Assembly (NCBI GenBank): GCA_903919145.1
Contig: CAIXGW010000041.1
Location: 1-64,000 of the forward strand
Source: an uncultured Myxococcales bacterium
GTDB taxonomy: Bacteria > Myxococcota_A > UBA9042
Direction: 5' to 3'
Length of the DNA stretch: 64,000 bases
Under the pieces are notes generated by a model. That model saw nothing but the letters and a program-made list of their open reading frames with translations. It did no database searches and was not told where the DNA came from. Each line of letters begins with the position of its first letter. The first letter of the stretch is position 1. Both the position numbers and the translations under genes were made by a program. Positions 26,608-36,176 of this stretch are shown piece by piece.

Positions 26608-28734
26608 CTATTCTTCGGGTCGGTCGCTGGTCAGCGGATCCACCACGGCACTGCAGGCACCGTCATCGCCCATCTTGCCGCGGCCGGTGATGCGAAAGGT
26701 AGAGGCCTGGCCATCGCAGTCCAGGTCGGCATAGGCCGACAGCACAAAGCGCGCTTCGCCCAGCGAGCCAGAGGACTCAAACTCGTAGCGGTAGCGGCTG
26801 TCAGAGCCGCCCTCGATGCCCAGGGCCTGCCAGGTGGGGCCCAGCTGCCAGCTGCTGGCGTCGCAGCGGCGATCGCCATCGGCATCCATGGCCGGCTCGC
26901 AGCAGCTCTGCGGCGGGTTGGGCGGGGCGCTGGGCGGAAACTGGCAAGCAGGGGCGTCGGCGTGGGCTTCGCCATACCACACCGCGGCGGCGCGGGCCAG
27001 GCGATCGAGATCGGCTCTGGCCTCTATAGTCTTGCTTTGGTTGCTGTATCGCAGGAACGCTGGCACAGCAAACGCAGCCACCAGCGGCGCGACCCCTAGC
27101 AGGGTCGCCTGCAGCTGCGGATCGCCAATGGCGCGCAGCAAGACCCCTTCGCCGTCCAGCTGCAGTGATGCGCCAAAGTAGCGCTGACCCTGGAGCTTCT
27201 TGGCCCACTGCTCCAGCAACGGCCCGACTTGCTGGGCGTTCTTGTCTCCCGCCAGGGCGGCGCGCGCGGCGTCCATGACGGGCTGAATGTCGGCCACCGC
27301 GCCCACAAACACGTCGCCGTCCAAGGCCTCGACCACGGCGGTGTCCGCCAGAGAATCGCCCTTGCTGCGCTCGCCAGCGGCCAGCAGCACGGCCGAGCTG
27401 GGGGCAATCAGCACCGCATCGTCGAGCCTAGCGACCACCGCGCCCAGCGGGCCGGCCTGCAGCTGCCAGCCCTTCTTGCCTTGAATCGTTATTTCCGTTG
27501 CTGTTACTCCGCTTTTTCCGGCAAACAGCCCAATCAGCTTGGCCACCAGCGCGTCGGCCTTGGGGGCATCGACCACGCCGACCGCCACCAGCCAGGTCGG
27601 CAGGGCCTTGCCGCCGGTCGATGCCGTGGCCAGGGCAGAGGCCATGTCCACGCCGCCGCACAGATGACCAGAGAACGCCTCGGTAATTTCACCCCAGCCC
27701 ACGCCGGTAAAGGCCAGCATGGCGGTGGCGGCGGGCAGGGCCGTGCGCGTCGATGCCGGGGTCGAAGGCGGCAGCAGCTTGCCAATGCCGCCAGTGGCCT
27801 CCAGCAGGTTGGCCGACAGGCGGGCGCCGGCCCAGCCGGTCTTGGGCAGCAGGCGGGCGCAGCGCGGCGGGTTGCGCTTGGGCTTGACGATCTCTGCCAG
27901 GGCGGTGCGCCCGGCGGCGGTGGCGCCGATGCGCCAGCCGCTGCGGTCGCTGAGCCACGCTGCTTGATAGGGGAACAGGCCGCCAAAGAACGCCAGGTCG
28001 GCACCCACTTCGGCGCGGGGCTGTAGGGCCATCAGCGCAGTGTTGTCGGCCCAGGCCAGCAAGTAGCGATCGCCGGCATCGCGCCGTGCCTTGGCAAAAC
28101 CACCGTGCTTGGCCAAAGGCGTGCCGCCGCCGCGCAAAAAGCCTTCAAAGCCGGCGCGCAGCAGCGCCAGCTCCTGGGGCGAGGCCCCGCCAGGCACCGG
28201 CATCAGCGCCAGCCGTTCGCCCTCGCCTCCCAGCCACAGCGCCTCGCCCGAGACGGTCAATTCTTGAATGGCGCCCAGTTGTTTACCAAGGGTCACCGTG
28301 AGGCCCGCCTTGGCCAGGGCGGCCTGCAGCTTGCCGCGGTCGGTCACCCGCGCCAGCGCCACCGGCAAGGGGGTCCGTTGCTCGCTGCGCATCAGCCGGC
28401 GATCGGCTACCAGGGCAATGCCGGTGGCTGGGTCCAGGCCCCAGGCCTGCCACGCCTGCGCATCGCCGGGATCGCCGCCCAGTCTTGCCACAATGGCCGG
28501 GCGGTTGAATTCCGCCGGCAGCTGCTTGAGCGCCGCGGCGTCCAGGGCCTCCAAACCCTGCTTGGCCAGCTTGTCCAAAGAGCGCAATTCCATGGCTGCC
28601 AGGGTCTGGCTGCTGTCCAGCTCGTCTAGCAGGCTGGTCGCGCGGCCACCGGCGTTTTGCCAAAGAAACCAAATGCTTGCTGCAGCGATGGCCAGAGCCA
28701 TACTGGCCAACATTGCGATCACAACTTTGCGCAT
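26608..28734 (-). CDS. Large membrane-anchored periplasmic protein with C-terminal type IV pilin-like domain
   Basis: N-terminal TM MRKVVIAMLASMALAIAAASIWFLW; C-terminal VAAFAVPAFLRYSNQSKTIEARADLDRLARAAAVWYGEA and FVLSAYADLDCDGQASTFRITGRG resemble pilin/pseudopilin segments. Confidence 0.6.
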   Translation of the reverse strand: MRKVVIAMLASMALAIAAASIWFLWQNAGGRATSLLDELDSSQTLAAMELRSLDKLAKQGLEALDAAALKQLPAEFNRPAIVARLGGDPGDAQAWQAWGLDPATGIALVADRRLMRSEQRTPLPVALARVTDRGKLQAALAKAGLTVTLGKQLGAIQELTVSGEALWLGGEGERLALMPVPGGASPQELALLRAGFEGFLRGGGTPLAKHGGFAKARRDAGDRYLLAWADNTALMALQPRAEVGADLAFFGGLFPYQAAWLSDRSGWRIGATAAGRTALAEIVKPKRNPPRCARLLPKTGWAGARLSANLLEATGGIGKLLPPSTPASTRTALPAATAMLAFTGVGWGEITEAFSGHLCGGVDMASALATASTGGKALPTWLVAVGVVDAPKADALVAKLIGLFAGKSGVTATEITIQGKKGWQLQAGPLGAVVARLDDAVLIAPSSAVLLAAGERSKGDSLADTAVVEALDGDVFVGAVADIQPVMDAARAALAGDKNAQQVGPLLEQWAKKLQGQRYFGASLQLDGEGVLLRAIGDPQLQATLLGVAPLVAAFAVPAFLRYSNQSKTIEARADLDRLARAAAVWYGEAHADAPACQFPPSAPPNPPQSCCEPAMDADGDRRCDASSWQLGPTWQALGIEGGSDSRYRYEFESSGSLGEARFVLSAYADLDCDGQASTFRITGRGKMGDDGACSAVVDPLTSDRPEE

Positions 28735-28953
28735 CAGAAACTCCCGGGTGCAGCGACCCCTGTGCTTGTACGCTCAGCCGCCGGCAACGGTGTAGGCCAG
28801 GGTGAGACGGAGGGCAGAAGGCAAGGGGCGAGCCGCTAGTCTAGGCAGGGCAGGGTGGCAAGTCAATCTGGTCAGACTGGCAAAAACCTTGACTATGCCG
28901 CAGTTGGGCCTGAAACTGCCCCGCGGACCCGCACTCCCCCATAGGACCCATTG

Positions 28954-31323
28954 ATGGCAAAGCCCATGCCCGTCGCTGCCTACCAAGCCCTGTCCAGCCC
29001 CTTGGAAGACCTGCATGGCCACTATGACGCGGTGGTGGTTGGTTCTGGCTACGGTGGCGCGATTGCCGCTTGTCGCCTGGCCCAGGCCCGCCGTCGCGAC
29101 GGCAGCCGCTTGCGCATCGCGCTGTTGGAGCGCGGTCGCGAGAGGGGCCCGGGCAGCTATCCAGACACCATGCTTGAGTTCAGCGCTTTGGCCCAGTACA
29201 CCACCCCGGCAGGGCGCATCGGCCCAGAAGACGGGATGTTTGATTTTCGCATGGGCGGGGATGTCGCCGTCATCCAGGGCTGTGGCCTGGGCGGCACGTC
29301 GCTCATCAACGCCAACCTGGCAGCCGAGCCGCTGGACTGGGTGCTGCAAGACAGCGCTTGGCCAGAAGAATTTCGCCGCGATCTGCCCAACTGGCCGGCC
29401 TACCTCCACAGCGCCAAGTCGATGCTTCAGCCCGCGCCCTATCCGGCTGACCGGCCGCTGCCCGGCAAGCTCGGCGCCTTGCGCAAGTCTGCCCAGGCGC
29501 TGGGGATGCCCTGCCAAAGCTGGCCAGTCAACGTCACCTTTGAGGCGCAGGTCAATCCCGCCGGCATGGCGATGAGCGCCTGTGACGGCTGCGGCGACTG
29601 CGTGACGGGCTGCAACCGTGGAGCAAAAAACACCACACTGTTCAACTATTTGCCTATGGCTCGCCGCCACGGAGCTCAGCTGTTCTGCCAGCTGCTGGTA
29701 GAGCGCCTAGAGCGGCACGACACCCGCTGGCTGGTCCACTACCGGCCCATCGGCGAAGGTCGCGAGTCTCTGACCGCGGACCTGCCCTTTGTGACGGCGG
29801 ATCTGGTCATCCTGGGCGCCGGAGCGCTGGGCAGTGCCGAGATCCTGGAGCGCAGCCGCAAGGCTGGCCTGCCGATGTCGGCTCGGCTGGGGATGCAGTT
29901 CAGCGGCAACGGCGATGTGCTGGCCTTTGGCTTCAACTGCGACGCCGAGGTGGGGGCGGTGGGCAGCGGCAGCAGCGAGCCCAGCACCGATTTTCCACCC
30001 GGCCCCTGCATCACCGGCGTCATCGACCTGCGTGCTACCGAGCAACCCAAAGAACACGGGATGTTCATTATGGATGGCGTGGTGCCGGCGGCGTTTGTTC
30101 CCGCCATGCCGGCGGTGCTTACGGCAGCGGCGGCGGCGCTGGGCAAAGACAGCGACCACGGCTGGGCGGACAAGGCCCGCGAGCTGGCCCGCGAGGCGAA
30201 GATGCTGGTGCCGGGCCTGCGCGGCGATGCCCTGGACAACACCCAGACCTATTTGGTGATGTGCCATGACGCCGGCGAAGGTCAGCTGGCCTATGACAGC
30301 GACGGTCGCGCCAGTGTGGTGTGGCCCGATGCCGGCAAAGCGGCCTACCTAAAGGCTGTTGACCACCGGCTCCAGCAGTGTACGGCTGCCCTGGGCGGCA
30401 CCCACGTGCCCAATCCGGTGTGGACGCCCCTGCTCGACAACAAGCTCATTTCCTGCCATCCCATGGGCACTTGCGCCATGGCCGAGCGCGCCGAGCAAGG
30501 CGTCGTGGATCACAAGGGCCGTGTGTTTGCTGGCGAAGCTGGTGCCGAGGTGCATCCGGGGCTCTACGTCACCGACGCCGCAGTCATTCCCCGTTCCCTT
30601 GGGGTCAACCCGCTGTTGACCATCTCAACTCTGGCAGAGCGGGCGATGGTTCACCTGCTGGCCGACCTGGGCCTGCAGCGCGATGACAGCCTGCCGCCAC
30701 TGCCGCCAGCCGCGCGCCACAAGCTTGGCATGCGCTTTACCGAGCGGATGGCTGGGCACATTGGCCTTGGCGAGACAGTGGATTGGGATGAGCAATTCTG
30801 GCAGCCGGGTGTGCAAAAAAGCGCCGCCGAGTTTGTGGTCACCGTCCACAGCGATGACTTGGATGAGGTGCTGGACCATCCGCAGCACCGCGCCCGCCTG
30901 ACCGGCACCTTCAGCCTGCCCGCGCTGAGTGCCGAGCCCATGACGCTGCAAGACGGCGAGTTTCAGCTATTTATCGACGACCCGTCGGACCCTGCCGGCA
31001 AGAAGATGGGCTACAACTTTGACGCGTTGACCAGCGATGGGCAGTTGTACTGCCTGCGCGGAGAAAAGCTCATCCACGATGGCGACGGCTTTGACCTGTT
31101 GACCGACACCACCCGCCTGTTTGCCACGGTGTACCGGGGGCCGGTCGCCGACGGAGTCATTGCCGGCAAGGGCATTCTGCTGGTCTCCATTGCCGACCTT
31201 CCGGCGGCCCTGGCCAGCCTGACTGTCTTGAACGCCCGTAACGGCGCCGAAAAGGCGGACGCTCTGTACCGCGCTGGCCGCTTCTTTCTGGGTTCTCTTG
31301 CAACGGCCTATCTCGGCAACTAA
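28954..31323 (+). CDS. GMC/cholesterol-oxidase-like FAD oxidoreductase with C-terminal extension
   Basis: YDAVVVGSGYGGAIAACRLAQA; SACDGCGDCVTGCNRGAKNT; HPMGTCAMAERAEQGVVDHKGRVF; C-terminal MRFTERMAGHIGLGE domain. Confidence 0.85.
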   Translation: MAKPMPVAAYQALSSPLEDLHGHYDAVVVGSGYGGAIAACRLAQARRRDGSRLRIALLERGRERGPGSYPDTMLEFSALAQYTTPAGRIGPEDGMFDFRMGGDVAVIQGCGLGGTSLINANLAAEPLDWVLQDSAWPEEFRRDLPNWPAYLHSAKSMLQPAPYPADRPLPGKLGALRKSAQALGMPCQSWPVNVTFEAQVNPAGMAMSACDGCGDCVTGCNRGAKNTTLFNYLPMARRHGAQLFCQLLVERLERHDTRWLVHYRPIGEGRESLTADLPFVTADLVILGAGALGSAEILERSRKAGLPMSARLGMQFSGNGDVLAFGFNCDAEVGAVGSGSSEPSTDFPPGPCITGVIDLRATEQPKEHGMFIMDGVVPAAFVPAMPAVLTAAAAALGKDSDHGWADKARELAREAKMLVPGLRGDALDNTQTYLVMCHDAGEGQLAYDSDGRASVVWPDAGKAAYLKAVDHRLQQCTAALGGTHVPNPVWTPLLDNKLISCHPMGTCAMAERAEQGVVDHKGRVFAGEAGAEVHPGLYVTDAAVIPRSLGVNPLLTISTLAERAMVHLLADLGLQRDDSLPPLPPAARHKLGMRFTERMAGHIGLGETVDWDEQFWQPGVQKSAAEFVVTVHSDDLDEVLDHPQHRARLTGTFSLPALSAEPMTLQDGEFQLFIDDPSDPAGKKMGYNFDALTSDGQLYCLRGEKLIHDGDGFDLLTDTTRLFATVYRGPVADGVIAGKGILLVSIADLPAALASLTVLNARNGAEKADALYRAGRFFLGSLATAYLGN

Positions 31324-31344
31324 GTCCACAGCAAAGAGGCGAGC

Positions 31345-33645
31345 ATGGAGACCAGCTTGGCAGGCATGCTCCAGCAGTTGCGGGCTTGGGTCGAGCGCAC
31401 GACCGCGTGGCGCTGGGTGGCGCTGGCCGGGGGGCTGGGCTTTGGCCTGGCCAGCGAGTTCTTTGCCAATGCCGCGCAGCTGTCTTTGGTGCTTGAGTTC
31501 TTGGCGCTTGTCGTTGTGTCCGTCTTCTGCGGCATTTGGCCCACGCTGGCCGCGGCAGAGATCGCGCTGGCGCTGCTGTGGTGGGTGCTGGTGCGCCGCA
31601 ATCGATCCAGCTGGCTGGCGCGCTTTGTCACGGACGTCAACCGCACCCTGGGGCACGTAGAGGCGCTGGGGCCGCTGCTCATCTTGGCGATGCTGCTGGA
31701 TGCGCCGGCGTGGGTGCGTTTTGGCGGCGCGGCCTGGACGGTCGCCTGGGGTCCCAACATCCTGGACCGCATAGTGATTCAGTGGCACTGGCTGCGCACT
31801 CAGCGCCAGCCTACCGCAAGCTGGGTGCAGTCGGCTCGGCGGGTGCCGATGTACGCCGTCACCGTGATGGGCGCGGCGGCGCTGCTGGCCCTGGCTCCAG
31901 AGCAGTGGCGGGCCATGCTGCCTTCGACGCTGGCCGTTTTGGCGGGCATGGCCCTGCGCTTGGGCGTGACGTACCAGGGCGGCCGCCGCGGCTCTGGCTT
32001 GGTGCACCGGCAGTGGAGCAAATTCAGTGATATCGCCGTGACCATGGCCATCGTGCTGGCATTTGGCTATGCGGCATGGAGCCTGACGCAGCTCCGGTCT
32101 GGCGATCAGACCCGCCACCGCCTGACCCAGTCGGCCTGCGCGCCGCGGCCGCCCGGCGAGCCTGTGTTGGCCGTCTGGCTGCTGGCGGACACCCAGTTTC
32201 ACGAGCTGCGCGGCCAGCGCTCTGCGGCCAACCTGCCCATGGTCGATGCCGTGGTGCCGGTGGCGGTGCGTCCGGTGGTGCTGGACCTGCTGAGCGGGGT
32301 CACTCTGGACCACTTTGCCATGCAATATCGACAGTACGCCGCCAAGCACCCAGCGACCAAGCTGAGCTATGCCTACCTGGGCGACCTGGCCGACGTGGGC
32401 TGCACCAGCGAGATCGAGCGGTTCGACGCTCACTGGCGGCGCTTTGAGCCTGCCGACTGGAAGGGCGCCCCGGGCAGTCTGCTCGGCATCGCCTCGGGCA
32501 ACCATGACAACACGTTTGTTGGCAATTTCTACTGGCACCCCGACTGGAAGTCCGCCTGCGAACTGCCCAAGACCGTGACCGAAGTCAGCGAACGGCTAGA
32601 CAAGGCCACCGCCGACGCCTACCTGAGTCGCTTTGTGCAGCGCTACGGCGTGTCCGAAAAGTGGCTGCCCAGCCAACCCATCCAGTGCTGGGCGGGCAAG
32701 GTAGAGGGCAAAGCGGCCCTGCCGATGGTGAGCAAGGTCGGCATGCTGCCAGCCGATTCCACCGGGCCCGCCCGCCCGGTCTTTGCCGTCTTCTTGGACA
32801 CCGGCGACGCAGGCCTGTGGCAGTTTGGCGTGGCCGGCTCCCTGGGCAACCTCTCTGCCCCGCAGCTGGACGCGGTGCGCCAGCAGGTGCCGGCCGACGC
32901 GTGGATCCTGCTGATGCTGCACCACCCCATCGATCAGATAGGCCGGTTTGGCCTGCACCGCCTGGGCGAGATCATTGGCGAGTGGCGCAGCGGCCCGCTG
33001 GGTGATCGCCTGCTGCTGGTGGTGTCTGGCCACACCCACCGCTCTTACTGGCACCCCAGGTCGAGCGCCGGCGGCCAAGAATTTGCCGAGTTCACGGTGG
33101 GGTCTACCACGGATCCCACCCAGGAAGCGGCCGTCCTAGAGCTGCGCGGTACGGCAAGCCGGCCAGACGTGTTTGTGGCCACCGTGCCGGCAGTCCACCG
33201 ACCGGGGATGGATTGCAGCGAAAGCGGCGATCTCGACGCCGCCCAGTGCCAGGCGCTGCTGGTCGGCCTCACCGACCGCTGCCCCGCTGTGGCCCAAGAC
33301 GACTGCAATTTTCGGGTCTCCAGCAGCCAGGCGATGACCCGCAGGCAGCGCCAGCTGGCCAACAACCTCTTTGCCTGCCTGGGCATGCCACCAGGTCCCA
33401 ATACCTTGGATCCACAGGTCTACACGCGCAGAGCGCTAGAACGGCCAGAGGACCGCGCCAAGCTAGTGTGTCTATCCTGGGCGGCGTCGCTGCTTCAGTC
33501 CAAAAAGGGCGACGGCTGGCTGTACCTGGACGCCCTGCACTGTCTTGAAGAGCGCAGCGTGACGCTGGGCGGCTTCTCGGTGCACCTGCCGTACGGCAAG
33601 CCCGCATCTGCGCCAACCGCGGTGCCGGTGGTGAGGCGCCAGTAG
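31345..33645 (+). CDS. Calcineurin-like metallophosphoesterase with N-terminal membrane domain
   Basis: VWLLADTQFHE; GIASGNHDNTF; LLMLHHPID; LVVSGHTHRSYW. Confidence 0.8.
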   Translation: METSLAGMLQQLRAWVERTTAWRWVALAGGLGFGLASEFFANAAQLSLVLEFLALVVVSVFCGIWPTLAAAEIALALLWWVLVRRNRSSWLARFVTDVNRTLGHVEALGPLLILAMLLDAPAWVRFGGAAWTVAWGPNILDRIVIQWHWLRTQRQPTASWVQSARRVPMYAVTVMGAAALLALAPEQWRAMLPSTLAVLAGMALRLGVTYQGGRRGSGLVHRQWSKFSDIAVTMAIVLAFGYAAWSLTQLRSGDQTRHRLTQSACAPRPPGEPVLAVWLLADTQFHELRGQRSAANLPMVDAVVPVAVRPVVLDLLSGVTLDHFAMQYRQYAAKHPATKLSYAYLGDLADVGCTSEIERFDAHWRRFEPADWKGAPGSLLGIASGNHDNTFVGNFYWHPDWKSACELPKTVTEVSERLDKATADAYLSRFVQRYGVSEKWLPSQPIQCWAGKVEGKAALPMVSKVGMLPADSTGPARPVFAVFLDTGDAGLWQFGVAGSLGNLSAPQLDAVRQQVPADAWILLMLHHPIDQIGRFGLHRLGEIIGEWRSGPLGDRLLLVVSGHTHRSYWHPRSSAGGQEFAEFTVGSTTDPTQEAAVLELRGTASRPDVFVATVPAVHRPGMDCSESGDLDAAQCQALLVGLTDRCPAVAQDDCNFRVSSSQAMTRRQRQLANNLFACLGMPPGPNTLDPQVYTRRALERPEDRAKLVCLSWAASLLQSKKGDGWLYLDALHCLEERSVTLGGFSVHLPYGKPASAPTAVPVVRRQ

Positions 33646-33699
33646 CCAGCTTTGCAGTTGGTTGGGACCATGCTCAACCGGTTATCGGCCAATTTGCGT

Positions 33700-34317
33700 C
33701 TATTTCTGCAGCGACTGCGCCGACACGCCCATCTGCAGCACGGTCTCGACGTCGCGAAACAGCACCATGACCGCTTGGTCGTGCAGCACGGTTTCCACGA
33801 TCCCCAGCCCATGCTGCTTGTGCAGCAGCACGTCCCCGGCCTTGTACGTCCGGGTGGCGTTGTAGGGCCGGCCGTCGCGGGCGGAAAGCGTCGCAGTCAG
33901 GCGCTGCCAGCGCACCAGGGCAGAATCATTGGCGGTCGCCGGCGGCGGCGGCAGCACCTCTTCGCGAATCGGCCCGCCCGAAGAAGGCGGCCCCAGGTCG
34001 GGGTCGCGGCCCATCATCTCGCGAAAGGCCTTGAGCGGTGCCGCCAGGTCGTTCTTGTCGCCGTTTTTGCGGCTGGCAAAATTGACCACGGCCGGGCTGC
34101 TGGTGCCCACCCGCTTGCGCGTCATGCCAGACAATTTCTTGATTTGTTTGGACCTTACCTCTTCGAGACTCATCTCGGGGTGCAAAGGTCCAGTGTGGCG
34201 GCAAGTTCGGCACGTGACCGAGAAGATCTCTCGCCCATCGGTGGCCGAGACGATCTGGTAGGTATTGAGCTTGCAGCGCGTGCAGTAGCCGTCGATCTCG
34301 TCGCCGACTTTGACCAT
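33700..34317 (-). CDS. Zinc-ribbon protein with C-terminal HxxGxGxV (Tudor/KOW/CarD-like) domain
   Basis: GYCTRCKLNTYQI...VTCRTCRH; C-terminal YKAGDVLLHKQHGLGIVETVLHDQAVMVLFRDVETVLQMG. Confidence 0.5.
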   Translation of the reverse strand: MVKVGDEIDGYCTRCKLNTYQIVSATDGREIFSVTCRTCRHTGPLHPEMSLEEVRSKQIKKLSGMTRKRVGTSSPAVVNFASRKNGDKNDLAAPLKAFREMMGRDPDLGPPSSGGPIREEVLPPPPATANDSALVRWQRLTATLSARDGRPYNATRTYKAGDVLLHKQHGLGIVETVLHDQAVMVLFRDVETVLQMGVSAQSLQK

Positions 34318-34430
34318 GATCAGCCTCTATGGGCGTTTGCGGTAGGAAGGGCCGCGGGCGTTGGAGCCAGCCACGCGGCCAAAGGCGCATCCTGCTGTCA
34401 GGGGGCGGCCGACTGCGGTAGACTGGCGCT

Positions 34431-36113
34431 ATGTCCAAGCCGTTGCAAGCCCCAAGTGCACCTTTGCCGCAAGAATTCACGCCAGAGGCGCCTTCTCAGC
34501 CCTCAGGGGCGGTCGCGGACCTGTCAGAGGGCCTGTTTGACGGCCCGCCCCTGCCAGAAGAGCCCTTCTTTGACGGCCCCGCCTTTCCCGATGAGCCAGG
34601 CTTCTTTGATGAATCACCCAATGATTTTGCGCCTGAGTCCGGCTCTCCGCGCGCCGCGCCGCTGCCTGCCCAGCGCTCTGCCGCGCCGCGCCGGCTGACC
34701 TCGGGGCGCGCCGCTGCGGCAGCTGGCGGGGCTGGTGCTGGTCAAGGCCCTGTTCCACCTGCAGATCTTCCGGCTGAGCGTGCCATCCTTTCGGCCTGCC
34801 TGTCGGACCCCGATGCCGTAGCCCTGGCACAATCTGCCATGCGCGCTGCGGACTTCTACGATCCTCGCCACAGTGCAGCCTTTGAGGCTATCTGCACCCT
34901 GGCGCTGCGCAATGAACCGACCGACGTGATCTCCGTTTACGGCGAACTGGAGAAGGCCGGTCACGGCGACCTGGTGGGCCTTGGCTATCTGACCGACTTG
35001 ATTGGAGATGTTGGCAGCTCCTATGCGGTGGAGCACTACGCCAAGCGCGTGTCCAAGCTGGCGACGGTGCGCAACATCTTGGCCGTCACCCACCGCGTGC
35101 AGACAGAGGGCTACAAACGCGGTGTGGATCCAGATGCTTATGTGCAGCTGGTAGAGCACGAGCTGGCCGAAGCGCTCAAGCAGACGGTCAGAGACGGGCC
35201 GCAGCAGGTCGGCGAGCTGGTGCCCGGCGTGTTTCAGGGGATCCTGGATGCCCGGGCCCGCGGCGGCGAAGTCGTAGGCATGTCCACGGGGTTCAGCGCA
35301 GTGGACCGCTGGCACCTGGGTCTGCACACCACCGACCTGATCGTGCTGGCGGCGCGGCCTGCCATGGGCAAGTCGGCGTTTGCGCTCAACATGGCCTTCA
35401 ACGTCGCCCGCAACCGCCGCCGCCACGCCGTGGACGACTTTGACCGCGCCAGGGTGGCGGTGTTCTCTCTTGAAATGGGCCGCGAGCAGCTAGTCCTGCG
35501 CTTGCTGTCGGCCCGCTCTGGCGTTGGCTTGACGCTGCTGCGCAAAGGCGAGCTGTCCGCCGAAGACGAGATGCAGCTGCGAGAGGCCGCCGCGGAGCTG
35601 GCCGACCTGAATCTGTTTCTGGACGACACCCCCGGCCTGACCCCCGGCGATCTGCGCGCTCGCTGCAAGCGCCTGGAAATGCAGGGGCCCCTTGACCTGG
35701 TGGTGGTCGACTACCTGCAGCTGATGCGCGGCAGCGGCGGCGCCAAGCAGAGTCGTGAGCAAGAGGTGGCCGAAATTTCCAGAACGCTCAAAGGCTTGGC
35801 CAAAGAGCTGCGCTGCACCGTGGTGGCGCTGTCGCAGCTGAACCGCGGCCTGGAAGCCCGGGCCGACAAGCGCCCGATGATGAGCGACCTGCGCGAGTCT
35901 GGATCCATCGAGCAAGATGCCGACATCATTTGGTTTATTCACAGAGAGCACTACTATAAGCCAGACAGCGCTCCCCCCCACGAGGCCGAGCTGATCATCG
36001 CCAAGCAGCGCGCCGGTGCCACGGGCGTCATCAAGCTGCACTTTGACGGGCCGCTGACCAAGTTTGGCAACCTGGACGACCGCGCCAATGATCAGTGGGT
36101 GGGCGGGCATTGA
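34431..36113 (+). CDS. dnaB: Replicative DNA helicase
   Basis: PADLPAERAILSACLSDPDAV; LIVLAARPAMGKSAFALNMA; LVVVDYLQLMRG; RESGSIEQDADIIWFIHRE. Confidence 0.95.
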   Translation: MSKPLQAPSAPLPQEFTPEAPSQPSGAVADLSEGLFDGPPLPEEPFFDGPAFPDEPGFFDESPNDFAPESGSPRAAPLPAQRSAAPRRLTSGRAAAAAGGAGAGQGPVPPADLPAERAILSACLSDPDAVALAQSAMRAADFYDPRHSAAFEAICTLALRNEPTDVISVYGELEKAGHGDLVGLGYLTDLIGDVGSSYAVEHYAKRVSKLATVRNILAVTHRVQTEGYKRGVDPDAYVQLVEHELAEALKQTVRDGPQQVGELVPGVFQGILDARARGGEVVGMSTGFSAVDRWHLGLHTTDLIVLAARPAMGKSAFALNMAFNVARNRRRHAVDDFDRARVAVFSLEMGREQLVLRLLSARSGVGLTLLRKGELSAEDEMQLREAAAELADLNLFLDDTPGLTPGDLRARCKRLEMQGPLDLVVVDYLQLMRGSGGAKQSREQEVAEISRTLKGLAKELRCTVVALSQLNRGLEARADKRPMMSDLRESGSIEQDADIIWFIHREHYYKPDSAPPHEAELIIAKQRAGATGVIKLHFDGPLTKFGNLDDRANDQWVGGH

Positions 36114-36176
36114 GGCAATGCGGCGCGCCCTATACAATCCTGCGCCCGCAGCTGACGTGCAGGGCCGAGGCTTGGA

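Noticed and set aside
30967-32538. 523-aa minus-strand ORF
   Set aside because: Antisense to the GMC oxidase and metallophosphoesterase genes; low-complexity His/Gln/Arg composition.
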